Notes under the pieces: generated by a model
The model's input: the letters and a program-made list of their open reading frames with translations, nothing else
Databases searched by the model: none
What the model was told of the DNA's origin: nothing
Shown: positions 21,478 through 33,500 of the stretch, piece by piece
Position numbering within the stretch: position 1 is the first letter of the stretch
Layout: each line of letters begins with the position of its first letter
Assembly (NCBI GenBank): GCA_963971305.1
Contig: OZ020307.1
Coordinates: 4,601,501-4,665,500 of the forward strand
Source: Arcuatula senhousia
Lineage: Eukaryota > Mollusca > Bivalvia > Mytilida > Mytilidae
Direction of reading: 5' to 3'
DNA: 64,000 nt
Translations under genes and position numbers: made by a program

Positions 21478-23397
21478 CTAGCTAACGATGTGTCCAATGT
21501 ACTTCACCTTCTCCTGGAAAAATGTACACTTCTTAGGTGACAGCTTCAATCCACTCTCTCTAAGTCGTTGGAGTATCTTCTCTAGTCTGTTAAGGTGTTC
21601 CTCATAGGTGTCTGAAAAGATGATGAGGTCGTCCAGGTAGATAAAACAGATGTTGAGATGTAGGTCTCCAAGGATCTCTTCCATCAATCTCTGGTATGTT
21701 GCTGGACTGTTGACAAGGCCAAACGGAAGTCTGTTAAACTCGTAAAATCCAAGAGGTCCTACTGTAAAGGCTGTCCGTTCCTTGTGTGGTTCATCTACTT
21801 CCACTTGATGGTACCCACTCTTCATGTCTAGTACTGTATAGTATCTGTTTCCACCAAGTGCGTCTAAGATCTCTTCACTTCTGGGCAAGGCGTAGGAATC
21901 TTTGATGGTTCTGGCATTCAGCATGCGATAGTCGACACACATTCTCAGCTTTCCGTCTTTCTTGCGACAAAGGACCACATTCGATGACCATGGAGAATGG
22001 GAACGGCGGATGATACCTGCTGCAAGTAGCTGCTGGAGATGTGTTCTAACTTCCTCAAACATGGCTGGTGGTATGCGTCGACTTCTCTGCTTAAAAGGAA
22101 GGTCATCCATCAAGTCAATCCTGTGTCGTACTGCGTCGGTGTGTCCTATATCGGTGTCGGATGTGCTGAAGACGTCTCTGAATCTCTGGAGAAGTTTCTT
22201 TCCATCTTCTAGCTGTTCATCTGTCAGATCTGTTGGTAAGCTGACTTCATCTAAAACATCATGTATACAGTCCTCTGTGATGTCAAGTTCTGCAATGGAC
22301 ACTGGTTGAAGCTCACACAAGATGGCATGTGGTGAAACAGCAACGGTCCTTGTGGTGACATTACTGATGTGGACTGGTAAGAGTCTGTTGTTCTTGTACT
22401 GGTATGACACAAGGGATGGTGCTATATCCAAGTCAGTCGGTATGGCTGCTCTCTCTGTAGGCTGCAACATTCCACAGACAGGATGGTAAGGCAACTCGTG
22501 GTCCAAGTAACCTTGAAGAACAACGTCCTTGTTTGGTGGTATATGTATGGTCTTTCCTTCTGCACACTTCACTATGGCTAGTCTGTTGTTTCTCTTGGTT
22601 AGTTCTTTATCCCTCATGCTCATACATTTAAAGGCCAGGTAATATGGTGTATGTAGATCAGCTTCTTGTAGATATCGGTTACCATAGCGTTGTTTGACAT
22701 CTTCCATAGCTGGTTTCAATAAGTTGGTTCCAAGTAGCAGTGGTACACTCTTGTTGTAGTTGCTGTCAGGTACAACCAAAAGTAAACACTGGTGCTTCAT
22801 ACAAGATGAGGTTCCAGGAAGCTCCAAGTCTGTACTGATATATCCCTGGTATGGCATAGGCTGGCCATCTGCACACTCAATATGTAGAATCCGGTCAAGA
22901 GTCTGCACAGGGTGGTCTGCAAGGTACTGACTGTGAAAGGACTCGCTGACTGTACTAACTGTAGAACCAGTATCTAAGAGGGCTGATGCAGCGATGCCAT
23001 CTATTCTTACGGTTACCTCATTTGCGTCACCCATAAGGTTGCTGGTATTTCCATATGGTCTCTGATATTGCCCTTGGTACGCTCTATCTTCCATGTTCAT
23101 CTGCTGGAAGTTGTAGGCTATCCTTGAATGGTCCAGTCTAACACGACATCCTATGGCAATGTGTCCAGGTCTACCACAGCGGTAACAGATGATAGGCTGT
23201 CTGGCAAGTGGTGATGAAGTAGGATTAGGAGTCGGAGTTGGTGTAGATGTCTGGTCGGTTGGTGATGATGGTTCATACCAATATGGCCGTCGTTTACCAC
23301 GCCTAGGTCGTCTACGTCTTCTGTGTGATCCATGAGAGGTATGCTGATCAACAGTATCCATGATAATCTGTAATAAATAAAAGCATGCGTAGTACAA
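21478..23397 (-). CDS. pol: Gypsy pol, 5' part: zinc knuckle, protease, reverse transcriptase
   Basis: 639 codons from the first ATG. A better start is MDTVDQHTSHG at 23361, which directly follows a splice-acceptor-like TTTATTTATTACAG. After an Arg-rich stretch comes a CCHC knuckle (CYRCGRPGHIAIGC, near residue 75), then an aspartic protease core ALLDTGSTVS (near 135). The reverse transcriptase follows with RKKDGKLRMCVDYRMLN and the catalytic YLDDL. The frame ends at a TAG (21478-21480) just after KYIGHIVS. The same frame stays open on the other side, so one nonsense codon splits the polyprotein between RT and RNase H. No capsid-type gag precedes it. Confidence 0.88.
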   Translation of the reverse strand: MYYACFYLLQIIMDTVDQHTSHGSHRRRRRPRRGKRRPYWYEPSSPTDQTSTPTPTPNPTSSPLARQPIICYRCGRPGHIAIGCRVRLDHSRIAYNFQQMNMEDRAYQGQYQRPYGNTSNLMGDANEVTVRIDGIAASALLDTGSTVSTVSESFHSQYLADHPVQTLDRILHIECADGQPMPYQGYISTDLELPGTSSCMKHQCLLLVVPDSNYNKSVPLLLGTNLLKPAMEDVKQRYGNRYLQEADLHTPYYLAFKCMSMRDKELTKRNNRLAIVKCAEGKTIHIPPNKDVVLQGYLDHELPYHPVCGMLQPTERAAIPTDLDIAPSLVSYQYKNNRLLPVHISNVTTRTVAVSPHAILCELQPVSIAELDITEDCIHDVLDEVSLPTDLTDEQLEDGKKLLQRFRDVFSTSDTDIGHTDAVRHRIDLMDDLPFKQRSRRIPPAMFEEVRTHLQQLLAAGIIRRSHSPWSSNVVLCRKKDGKLRMCVDYRMLNARTIKDSYALPRSEEILDALGGNRYYTVLDMKSGYHQVEVDEPHKERTAFTVGPLGFYEFNRLPFGLVNSPATYQRLMEEILGDLHLNICFIYLDDLIIFSDTYEEHLNRLEKILQRLRESGLKLSPKKCTFFQEKVKYIGHIVS

Positions 23398-25357
23398 AAA
23401 TGTAACTTACCTTCAAAGGGGTCGTTGTCTGGAAGGCACTACAATAAACAAAAGATTTCTGAAAGAGAAACAAATGTAATCTATGAAGAGTAAACTATGT
23501 ACTTGGTCATGTACATACCACTGAAATAGAAAAATGTATGTGTTAATGAGAAAATAAACACAGGGTGTTGTATGTCTTTATTTCAAAAATCAAATGTGCA
23601 TAAAACTACTAATCAAATACTAATTATGAAAAGGAAAATCTCTAAGTGAAAAATAAAGAATAAATAAATAATAAGCTAAACTGAAAGATCAAAAGTAAAT
23701 TAGAGAACTATTACTCTTTAACTAAAGTAATAAAAAAATAAGTAAAGAAAACTTCAAATAAATTAAACTAAATCAAATCAAAAGAGGTAACACCAAAAGT
23801 GTAAAGTTAACAAAAATTTAATTAAGTAATTCAAGTAGATGTAAAGTTAACAAAAAGTTATTTAACTTCAAGTAAAATAAAGTTAACCAAAATCTTGAAA
23901 GTAAATAAAAGTAAAGTAAGGTAAAGTAAAGTAAAGCACTGTAATCAAAAGTAAAGTAAAATAATCAAATTTAGAGTAAATTAAGTCTGAAATCTAAGTA
24001 GCACTAGCTGAAACGAGAGAAAAAAGATAGAGAAAACAAGACAATACAATATACACAAATACAAAAACAATACAAGACAAAAGTAAGTATATATAAATAC
24101 AATCACATAATTACAAAGTACAAAATACAAACTACAAACACAAATACACACAAGAAAGTACAAAAGTAAATAAAGCTCTAAGTACAATGTAAAAAAAAAC
24201 AAAGTCAAACTCACCTGCAATACTAAGTAGTTCTCAGTAGATAAACGCGCTGCGGTACTAAGTCGGTCACGATGCACGTATGGCCACTAAGATGTACAAG
24301 TATGACAGAAAAAGAATGTAAAGTAAAGTAAACAACAGATGCCAAGGAGAAAAAAAATCAAAGTGAAAAAAAAAATCAAACACCGGAAGTAAGGTACAAC
24401 AACTCAAGGGACAACTACCTACCCTGAATACAAAAGCAAAGTCCAACACAACAAAAACACCTGACCACGACCGGTATGTCAAATGTCTAAGTCAAATCAA
24501 GTGATGTTACTATGATGCTATGTGCAACTCAATAAATACTAAGTACCAACACCACGCAAATGTAAGGCTAGGTTTTACAATATTTCTACACTAAGTCAAA
24601 ATTCAAAAATTTGACCTATCTAAACTCAATATACTAAACACCCATTCTATCTGACTATCAGCAAAAACAAATCATCTGTGTTCAGTACCAGTTAAAACAT
24701 AAAATCAAGACTGGTTTACATGTACAGTGTTTTCAAAATACAGTACCAAAAAAAAAATTCAAACAAAATTTCAAAGTACTAATATACAATTACTGAATAC
24801 GATAGTACTGCCTCTTAATATGTGTAAGTTTCACTAAAATCTAATTACAGCACGTAAAGTACACCAGAAAAGGAGGGATCTTATAATTACATGTGTACTT
24901 CAATAACGAAAAAAAATCAAAAGGGTGTATGTGCTATCACAAATAAATGACAATATTTACAAAGAACCCTTGTTCACTCAAATAAAAGCACACAATGAAA
25001 AAAAATAAGGACGGGATATGCTGTAACTAAAAAAATAAGAGAGCAAACTTTACTGTACACACTAACTGTATAAAGTAAATGTCCTACCTTAATACAGAAT
25101 AAATTCCAAATCACAAAAAAAATATTACACAATAATACAACTTAAATTAAAGCTGAAACTCTGTATCTGTAAACTGTAAACAACTCCATGTGGACGGAAC
25201 ACGTGCTAGCTAGCCGATCGGTTGTAAATAAACAGTTCTGTCCATGCGCATAATAACTTCGGATGGAATCGGAATGTGCACACCGCTGAGTCGGCTGATC
25301 TCGGAAGTCTTCGTCCACCCGTCAACAGGGATCCACCAAAAACTACGTGGGCGCCAT
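23398..25357 (-). other. AT-rich leader of the Gypsy-type element
   Basis: About 2 kb with no frame of note. On the - strand it holds splice-like signals: a donor GAAG|GTAAGT near 23415 with acceptor TTATTACAG|ATTATCATGG near 23367, and another donor GCAG|GTGAGT near 24217. Repeated AAAGTAA(A) runs fill 23820-23960. In ordinary Gypsy elements gag would occupy this place. Confidence 0.55.
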
Positions 25358-26725
25358 TGTTGCAGGGGCTGTTTCTGGGGTATCACTCCAAGGAAACACT
25401 GCGTAGGGTTCTATTATTTTATTACCAAATAAATAAGGCTCTGAAATTTACAATTAATCAAGTATTAAATATAGAAGTAACAATCAATCAATACAATATA
25501 ACAATATCACAGATAAATATAGTAAAATTTATATGTTTAAATATCTCTATCGCAACACAGAACAGGTGCGATCTGTTAAAGTACATTTGACCTTTTCAAT
25601 ATATATATCGCATTCCAATGTGATTGGATGTGTATTCAAATACAATAGAACGGCCTTGAGTCGACTCCAAAACTTTATAAGCAAACATTAAGGTGTATTT
25701 GCGTGTATCAAATAGCAAAAATAACTCTAGATGTGTAAACTAATAAGCTTTTCACTAATAATTAACTATCAAACTATATTTCTAAATAGTACATGTAAAA
25801 TTGCATAAATCCGTTTGATAAAACATCGAATTATTCAATAATCAAAAATATGAAGGGAGACAATAAAAATCTTACCACACGCAAATATACAAACTAAGCT
25901 TACCACTTGTGGAGCAAGCCGTAAAGGTAAAAATAGGGTCCTGGAACGGGTTTATATCTTACAAGTCAACATAGACAGGAAAACAGGATCTATAAACAAA
26001 ATGCCAAGTATAACTATGGTTCCATAATTATTACCCGTTTCTTTTATACATTACAAACTCTTAAAAACTATAATCAAGTTACGCAACTTATTTCAATACG
26101 TTAAAAACGAGTAATACAAGAATCACTTGTAAAATTATAAATAACCTAGACCTTGGTTTCAAAAATAACGCTTACGCTTGCAATGCTATAAAATACTGTT
26201 AGCTACCATATTCATGCCAGAGGTGCGATATACGGACTTAGAAAATATAGACTTAATTACGTTAATGTAAAATGTGAAAATTAGTAAGAGTGCAACTTAC
26301 GATGTCTGTCGAATGAAATGTCCAAACGAAATAAGTATAATCCTGAATTAGCTTCAACTTCAAAAACAGTCTCAATGTATCTAGTCACAATTTTCAATAC
26401 CGTCAAACCATTTCAACTTCTAGTATATAAAATCAGGAGAATTTTAAATTACTGCTGACACGTATATAATGATCCGTCACTCTCAAAATCTCAAACCGGT
26501 CTGCCCGAAAAGAACAAAAGAGCTACAAAGAAACCCGCCAAATCAACCATAACCAATCAGAATAGAAAAGAAAGGTATCCCTAAAAGGTATAAATAGAAA
26601 TTAAAGACTAACCAATGAAATATGTTTTAGACTATTACTGACGTAAGTTTAATTCAATTCATTTTTATATAAGAAATACATGTTACATACGATATATAAA
26701 TAGGCATAAAAATGACTCTGCTACA
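25358..26725 (-). repeat. 5' LTR of the Gypsy-type element
   Basis: About 1368 bp. On the + strand it starts TGTTGCAG and ends CTGCTACA, giving imperfect inverted ends (7 of 8). The inner end abuts one base and then TGGGCGCCA (25348-25356), whose - strand TGGCGCCCA matches the start of tRNA-Lys-type primer sites, then diverges. Its outer end lies about 540 bp upstream of the nucleolin ATG, in antisense orientation. The outer boundary rests only on the TG/CA rule and the 8-bp ends. Confidence 0.6.
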
Positions 26726-27266
26726 TTTGCTAAATTTTAAGTCATTAAATGGCTGAAAAAAAATGTCAAAATTTTTAGAAATTACCTGTAATTCCTAAAA
26801 ATCAGTAAAACCATGTAATTCCTTCATTTCTGTACCTATGTATTTGGGGATGAGAATAAAGATTGTTGTAGTAATGTAGTATTAATTACAGGTATTTACC
26901 GATTTGCCTAGTAATTACACGTAATTCATGATTTTTTTTCCTTTTTACTGGACTATTTTGCGGTTTGATATTATAAACAACGTTACCCGAGGTAATATGG
27001 CTCTTGACAATTTGTTTTATCGAACCTCTCGAATGTTTGGACCATTGTTTCGAATATTTTGTCGAAAATAAATTATTGTCTACATTTTAAAGTTATCTGA
27101 AATTTCAAACAGCAGTTTTTAGATTATCAAAAAATAATTAATACATGTCTTTATTAACGATTTTTTTATTTTCTACGAAATTAATGATCGCCTCGTGTTC
27201 TGTCCTTTTTGTGTGAGATTTTGAGACTGGTGGACGTAAAATAATTTTGCAGCACTAAACATCAAG
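26726..27266 (+). promoter_or_regulatory. Nucleolin upstream region and 5' UTR
   Basis: About 540 bp separate the end of a retrotransposon LTR from the nucleolin ATG. No clear TATA box is seen. A pyrimidine run CCTTTTT at 27204-27210 could be a TOP-type start, common in ribosome-biogenesis and snoRNA-host genes, which would give a 5' UTR of roughly 60 nt. This is inference. The remainder is AT-rich with no other recognised element. Confidence 0.35.
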
Positions 27267-30200
27267 ATGCCTCCTTTAGCAACAAAGACAAAGAAAGTAA
27301 ATGGAGTTTAATTGAAATATTTATTGTTTCTGACACTAATTTGATTATTGTAAAGTTCTAAGATCGGAAAATAATAATGTTGGACATTGACCACGTGCGC
27401 ATATTAAATGAGTAAAATGCGCATCATAATTTAACCAAAAAATTGTTGTGCAGTTTATGAGACTTTTCGTTTTGTACCTTTAGTATACTTGAGCATTTGG
27501 TCGTACATGCTCAATATACCTGAGGATGCAGAATTGGCACAATTTTGCATCCAAGATAACAATCAGGCCATGATTTATTTTTGACATTTCTGACATCGTC
27601 GGAAATGTTGGGAGAGTGATAAAATCTGACAAGGTCAGATTCTGGCAATGGAAAATTTCTGGCATCGTCAGAATGGTAAATTGTGTGGTGTGTGGCAATT
27701 TCGGAAATCTGGCTTCTTGGTCAGAAATGGTTATCGGTGTGAGGTTACGAAATCTGGCTGTGTCAGATATTGGCTATCGGTGTGATTTAAAAATTTGGCA
27801 CTGCTGGATATTTGCAATCGGTATGAAAATAATAAAATTCTGGCTATGTCAGATATTGGTGATCGATGTGAGATAAATTCTGGCTAAGTCAGATATTGGC
27901 AATCGGTGAGAAATTTAAATCTGACATGGTGTTCAGTCAGAAAGCATATTGCATATACAAGCTCCAAAATGCTGTGAAGCATGTCATGGGTAACACAAGT
28001 GGTGGATGCACTTGATACTATAACCATGTAAGTACTCTATCGAGAATTACATAGTTACTGTGTGAAGTAGTAGTAAGGTTGAAATTGAGTACACTCCTAT
28101 CCTAATCATCCATTCAATTCAGATTGATTTTGCTTGATTGATAAAACCTTACAAATTCAGAACATTTTATTGTCTTGGATACATATGTATCAATATACAT
28201 GTATATGCTAGAATAAATTGCTAATGACAAATGTTAAAAGCAAAATGTGATCTTAGCATTTTATGATAAGCATCTACATGTACAAATGTATGTTGATTTT
28301 ATTATAAATGATTTTTAAGTCTTTAATTTTTAATGGAACTGGTATGAAAATGGCATTGCCCTTAAAGCTCGCAAAGATACTGAAATGGAATCCTTTCCAT
28401 GGGAAAAATAATCTGGGTCAATGTGGACAGGTTATTAGGGATAGTATTTCCCGACATTTGTCTGCGCATGTGCAGACTTTTTTGAAAACTTCAGAAAATC
28501 CAAAAAGACAAGAACATAAATTATTTTATCATATTTTTGGTCTTGTGCAAAAAAAACACTCTGTACATAAGTGAGTTTCGCTTTGCTCGCATATAAAAAA
28601 TTGTAATAGCTTGAGTTTAAATATTTTAAAGGGGAAGAAGGGAAATGCAGCACCAGCTAAGCCTGTCAAGAAGCCAGCTGTAGAAGCAAGTGACAGTGAT
28701 GATGACGACGATGATGATAGTGATGACAGTGGTAAGAAATAATTATACATAAGTAAAACTTTGTTACAACTTCAAAAATACAACATATTGATTTCAGTCT
28801 GTTAATTACATGTTCTAATGTATCCATATTTTATTTATATTCAAAATACTCAGTTTTCTATGACCAGAGACAAAAGCCTAAACAGGTTTGGGGGAATTAT
28901 GTTTTACTCGTGTCCCTAGGTCGGAAGGAATTTTCGTCAAACTTTTCTCAGAAACTGTACATGAGAATGATTTGAAACTTGGTACATGTAGGATGGGTTA
29001 GTATTACAAACTGTAAGTCCTAAGCCAATTTTAGAGCTTTGAAACATGTACTTCCTGTTTGGGATTGAGTATTATAAGATGAAAATTTGTCAAGCATTTC
29101 TTTGAAACTGTACATGAGAATGAATTGAAACTTGGTAGGTTGATTCAGTATGCCAAATTGTACGTCCTAGGCAACTCCGAGACCTGTCAGACTTTGAATT
29201 CCTACTTGTGGCAAGCAGGGACATTCCTCTTTTATTTATGCCATCATATACATGAAGTGTGTGTGCTGAACAAGGAGGAAAATATGATAGAACACGTGTA
29301 AATTGTTAAATGTCTGTGTATTTGCATCTGTAATGTCAGAAGTAGTATTGTGCATTAATGCTTAAATTAGTGTATTGGAATGGAATGTAAATGTTTAAAA
29401 AAAAGCAATTCAAGTACTAGTTCTAATTGTGATCGCAAGCGAGTCACATATATGTCCCCTCACGTACCCCTCTTTGTCAATATGTCTCTAGGCATTTGAG
29501 ACAACTTAATATACCCAATTTTCATCAATGTAGAAGTAAGTTTAATGTTTGCTGGAAACGGCGGCCATTTTGAAAATGGTCGACAATAAATAAATTTTAA
29601 TGTCAAAAATCAACTGGACATACCACTATTACCATATATACCAGTTTTCATCAAAAATCGGAGTAACTTAAATTTTGGCGGGAAGCGGCGGCCATTTTGA
29701 AAATGGCCGACCATAAAAAAAAATTGATGTCAAAAATCAACTCGCCATACCACTATTACCTTATATACCAATTTTCATTAAAATCGGAGTAACTCTAATT
29801 TTGGCGGGAAACGGCGGCCATTTTAAAAATGGCCGACGAAAAAAAAAATTTGATGTCAAAAATCAACTTGCCATACCACTATTACCTTATATACCAATTT
29901 TCATCAAAATCGGAGCAAGTTTAAATTTTGGCGGGAAAATGACAGCCATTTTAGCCGCCATTTTGAAAATGGTCGCCAAAAAAAATTTTCGATTCTAAAA
30001 ATGAACTCGGCATATCACTATTACCTTGTAAACCAATTTTCATTAAGAAATAACTAAGTTGAGATTTTTTTTTCATTACTATTACAAAATATATTATACC
30101 AAGAAAGATAACTCAATCTTACAAAAAAAATAATTTTCGATTTTTTGCAAAATTTTGAAAACGGTAAGTCCGATTTTCAAATTTTTTTTTTTAAATGAAA

Positions 30201-30464
30201 GGTATTAAATATCCGCACTTAACCTATAAAGGAATTTTTCCTACCCCTGCCGGATCAGAAATGCCAGCCAAAAATTCAACTTCGGTTTCGAGGAGCCATT
30301 TTGAGGCCCTTTTTTGACCTATAAGGGGTCGTTCGAATTCGGCGAAAAAAACAAAAAGCACAATCTCCCATTCCATACTCTTGATATATGAAGTTTCAGC
30401 CTCCTACCTTAAAAGATGTCGAAAAAATGAGGTGGACAAGTTCACGATCCAGAATACCGAGAAA

Positions 30465-30505
<41 letters not shown>

Positions 30506-33500
30506 GAAACCGAGCAAAAACAATATGTCCCCGACACTTCGTGTTCGGGGACATAATTAATAAAATAATTGGATCCATTCATGAAAGGGTTTAGGTACAC
30601 ATCATGTACTAGTGTAAGAATATTTTTTTGAATTATTGAAAAGATATGTGCCATAAGCTTGGTCATGCCATATTTTTTTTAACCAACAGAAGAAGAACCT
30701 CCAGTAAAAGTTCCTGCTAAAGCTGGTAAACAGAAAGCAGCCAAAGTGGTTGCAAAGGCAGAATCAAGTGATGACGATGATGATGATGATGATGACAGTG
30801 GTAAAGTATTTTCTGTGCTGAAACCAGATATTCCTTTAAACACTCTTTCATTAAAAAAAAAGAATTCATTTTAAAACTCATCATTTTTAAAAACGTTTCA
30901 AGCCAGCCAATTATATTTCTAGCATCTGTTCAATGTGGAATAGTTCAAATACACCTAGAAGGTTAAAATGTTATTTGAATATAAAGTATCAGCTGTGTAT
31001 CCAAAGAGTTAAAGATAATATTGTCTTTTGACTGAAAATATAGAGGACTAGCTTTGATTTTCTTTCCGTTCGAGACACCCCTTGTCAAATCAATTTTTAT
31101 TTTGATTGTCAAGGGGTGTCTCTGGCCTCCCGTCAGGATGATATGCCACTGATTATGAAGTTTCAATCAGGCAAGAATAAAACTTAAATTTTGTGTCCAA
31201 AAAAAATATTTGGTCAATAAGACTTGACATTTAAGGTGAAACTAACTGGGGCCTATGTATAACAAAGTTTGGTTCAATTAAAACAAACTAGAAAATATGT
31301 GCAGAAACAGACAATTGTATACAGTAAGCTAAATGTGTTTGGTTTTAGCATATATAAGGTTTAACTGTAAACAGCTATTTCATTTTTTTACTTTATTAAA
31401 CAACAGAAGAAGAGCCACCTGCAAAGGTCCCTGTTAAAGCCAGTAAACAGAAACCAGCCAAGGTTGTGGCCAAGGCTGAATCAAGTGATGACGATGAGGA
31501 CGATGATGAAGATGATGATGATGATAGTGGTAGGGTTATTTATAGTATTAGGCAAAGCCAAACTAAGACATCTACTGTGTTGAAATTATTTTTTTCTTTC
31601 AATTGCATTTAGGTAATTTTTGGCCGGATTTCAGGGAGTGAAAAATCCAGGTAAGGTTATAAAATGGTGAATGTCAGGGGGTGGACGGTATGTGGGTTGG
31701 GAAGAAATTTTCGTTACTGTCTAATCACAGCCATTCGATATTTGGTATACAGCATCAAGGTGGGGTCCCATAACGTGGAATTCGAATTTAGGTCTGTCGC
31801 TCACTTCTTGTATAACAAAATACAGCCATTTTTTACTCTGAAAGATTTTTTGTCCCCCACCGCAACGCGGAGCGGGGACTTGGAAATGCCGGTGTCCGTC
31901 CATCCGTGCGTCTGTCACACTTTTTTTCGTAACACTTTTCTCTGTAACTACTAATCCTAGGGTTCTGAAATTTTGTATGCAGACTCCTATAGGGGTCAGA
32001 CTCCTATAGGGGTCCCCCAAGGTGTAAGTGATTTTCAGGTCAGTCTGACATCTACTTCCTGTTTAATGACTTAGTCATTTTTTGTCCCATAGGCTCTATG
32101 GTAAATTTTTCGTAACACTTTTCTCAGTAACTACTAATCCTAGGGTTCTGAAATTTTGTATGCAGACTCCTATAGGGGTCCCCTAAGGTGTAAGTGATTT
32201 TCAGGTCAGTCTGACATCTACTTCCTGTTTAACGACTTAGTCATTTTTTCTCCCATAGGCTCAATGGTAAATTTTTCGTAACTTTTTTCTCAGTAACTAC
32301 TAATCCTAGGGTTCTGAAATTTTGTATGCAGACTCCTATAGGGGTCCCCTAAGGTGTAAGTGATTTTCAGGTCAGTCTGACATCTACTTCCTGTTTAACG
32401 ACTTAGTCATTTTTTCTCCCATAGGCTCAATGGTAAATTTTTCATAACACTTTTCTCAGTAACTACTAATCCTAGGGTTCTGAAATTTTGTATGCAGACT
32501 CCTATAGGGGTCCCCTAAGGTGTAAGTGATTTTCAGGTCAGTCTGACATCTACTTCCTGTTTAACGACTTAGTCATTTTTTCTCCCATAGGCTCAATGGT
32601 AAATTTTTCGTAACATTTTTCTCAGTAACTACTAAACCTAGGGTTCTGAAATTTTGTATGCAGACTCCTATAGGGGTCCCCTAAGGTGTAAGTGATTTTC
32701 AGGTCAGTATGCCCCTTCAACAATATAACGTTCAACGGGCGGGGGACCTGGAATCTGTTCTTGTTTACATATATTTCCATTAGATATACTGTATAATCAT
32801 TTATTTTCGTGAGGATAAAATTTTGTGGTTAAGAGCAAAATACTGAATTGGTGGTCACAAATATTCGTGGATTTTCGATTTTCAATTTTGAAATGCACTC
32901 CTTAACTAAATATTTTAAATTTGTGGGGATTTAATTTTGTGGATTTCTCTTATCCACGAAATAAACGAAATTAAATCCCCCACAAATATTTCTGCTTCTA
33001 AAGTACATGTATATCAATTTTGTAGATAAAGGGCATCGATTGGTGATAAAAAGGTTGTTTTGTCTGAAGACATCATAGTATTTCAGTTGATAATACATCT
33101 TTGAAACTTATGGAATTACAAATGTAGTTATATGTGTTTCAAATAAGTTATGAATGAAAAGGAACTGCACTTCTTGTTATATAAATGAAAGTATGATAGA
33201 ATAGAGTAGTTATTCTCAACTTATATATTTGTCAAATTTTTCAGATGAAGAGGAAGAACCAGCTGTTAATGGAAAAAGGAAAGCACCCAATCAGAAAGGA
33301 GATAACAAAAAACAAAAATCAGAACCAAAAGGTAGGATTACCTGGCAGATTTTGATTTACCATATTTTTAGGAGGATAAAGTGTTCTGGGTTTTAACCCC
33401 TTGAGCTAATTTTCTTGAAAATTCATGATTTAATCCATTAATAAAGCGCACCTGTGTTTAAACTGCCCCCTTTAGACAGTCTTGCAGCATATTGAATGAT

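Larger units (their letters stand above)
18877..26725 (-). mobile_element. Ty3/Gypsy-type element, one LTR left, no recognisable gag
   Basis: On the - strand: LTR (26725-25358), primer-site-like TGGCGCCCA, a 1.96-kb AT-rich leader without long frames, then a pol polyprotein ending near 18877, where it runs straight into LINE sequence. No second LTR is found within the window. The order protease, RT, RNase H, integrase is that of Ty3/Gypsy (Metaviridae) elements. The missing 3' end could lie beyond the LINE or be deleted. Confidence 0.8.

Noticed and set aside
30396..30666. Frames rich in Ile or Tyr on both strands
   Set aside because: Produced by an ATA/AAT microsatellite.
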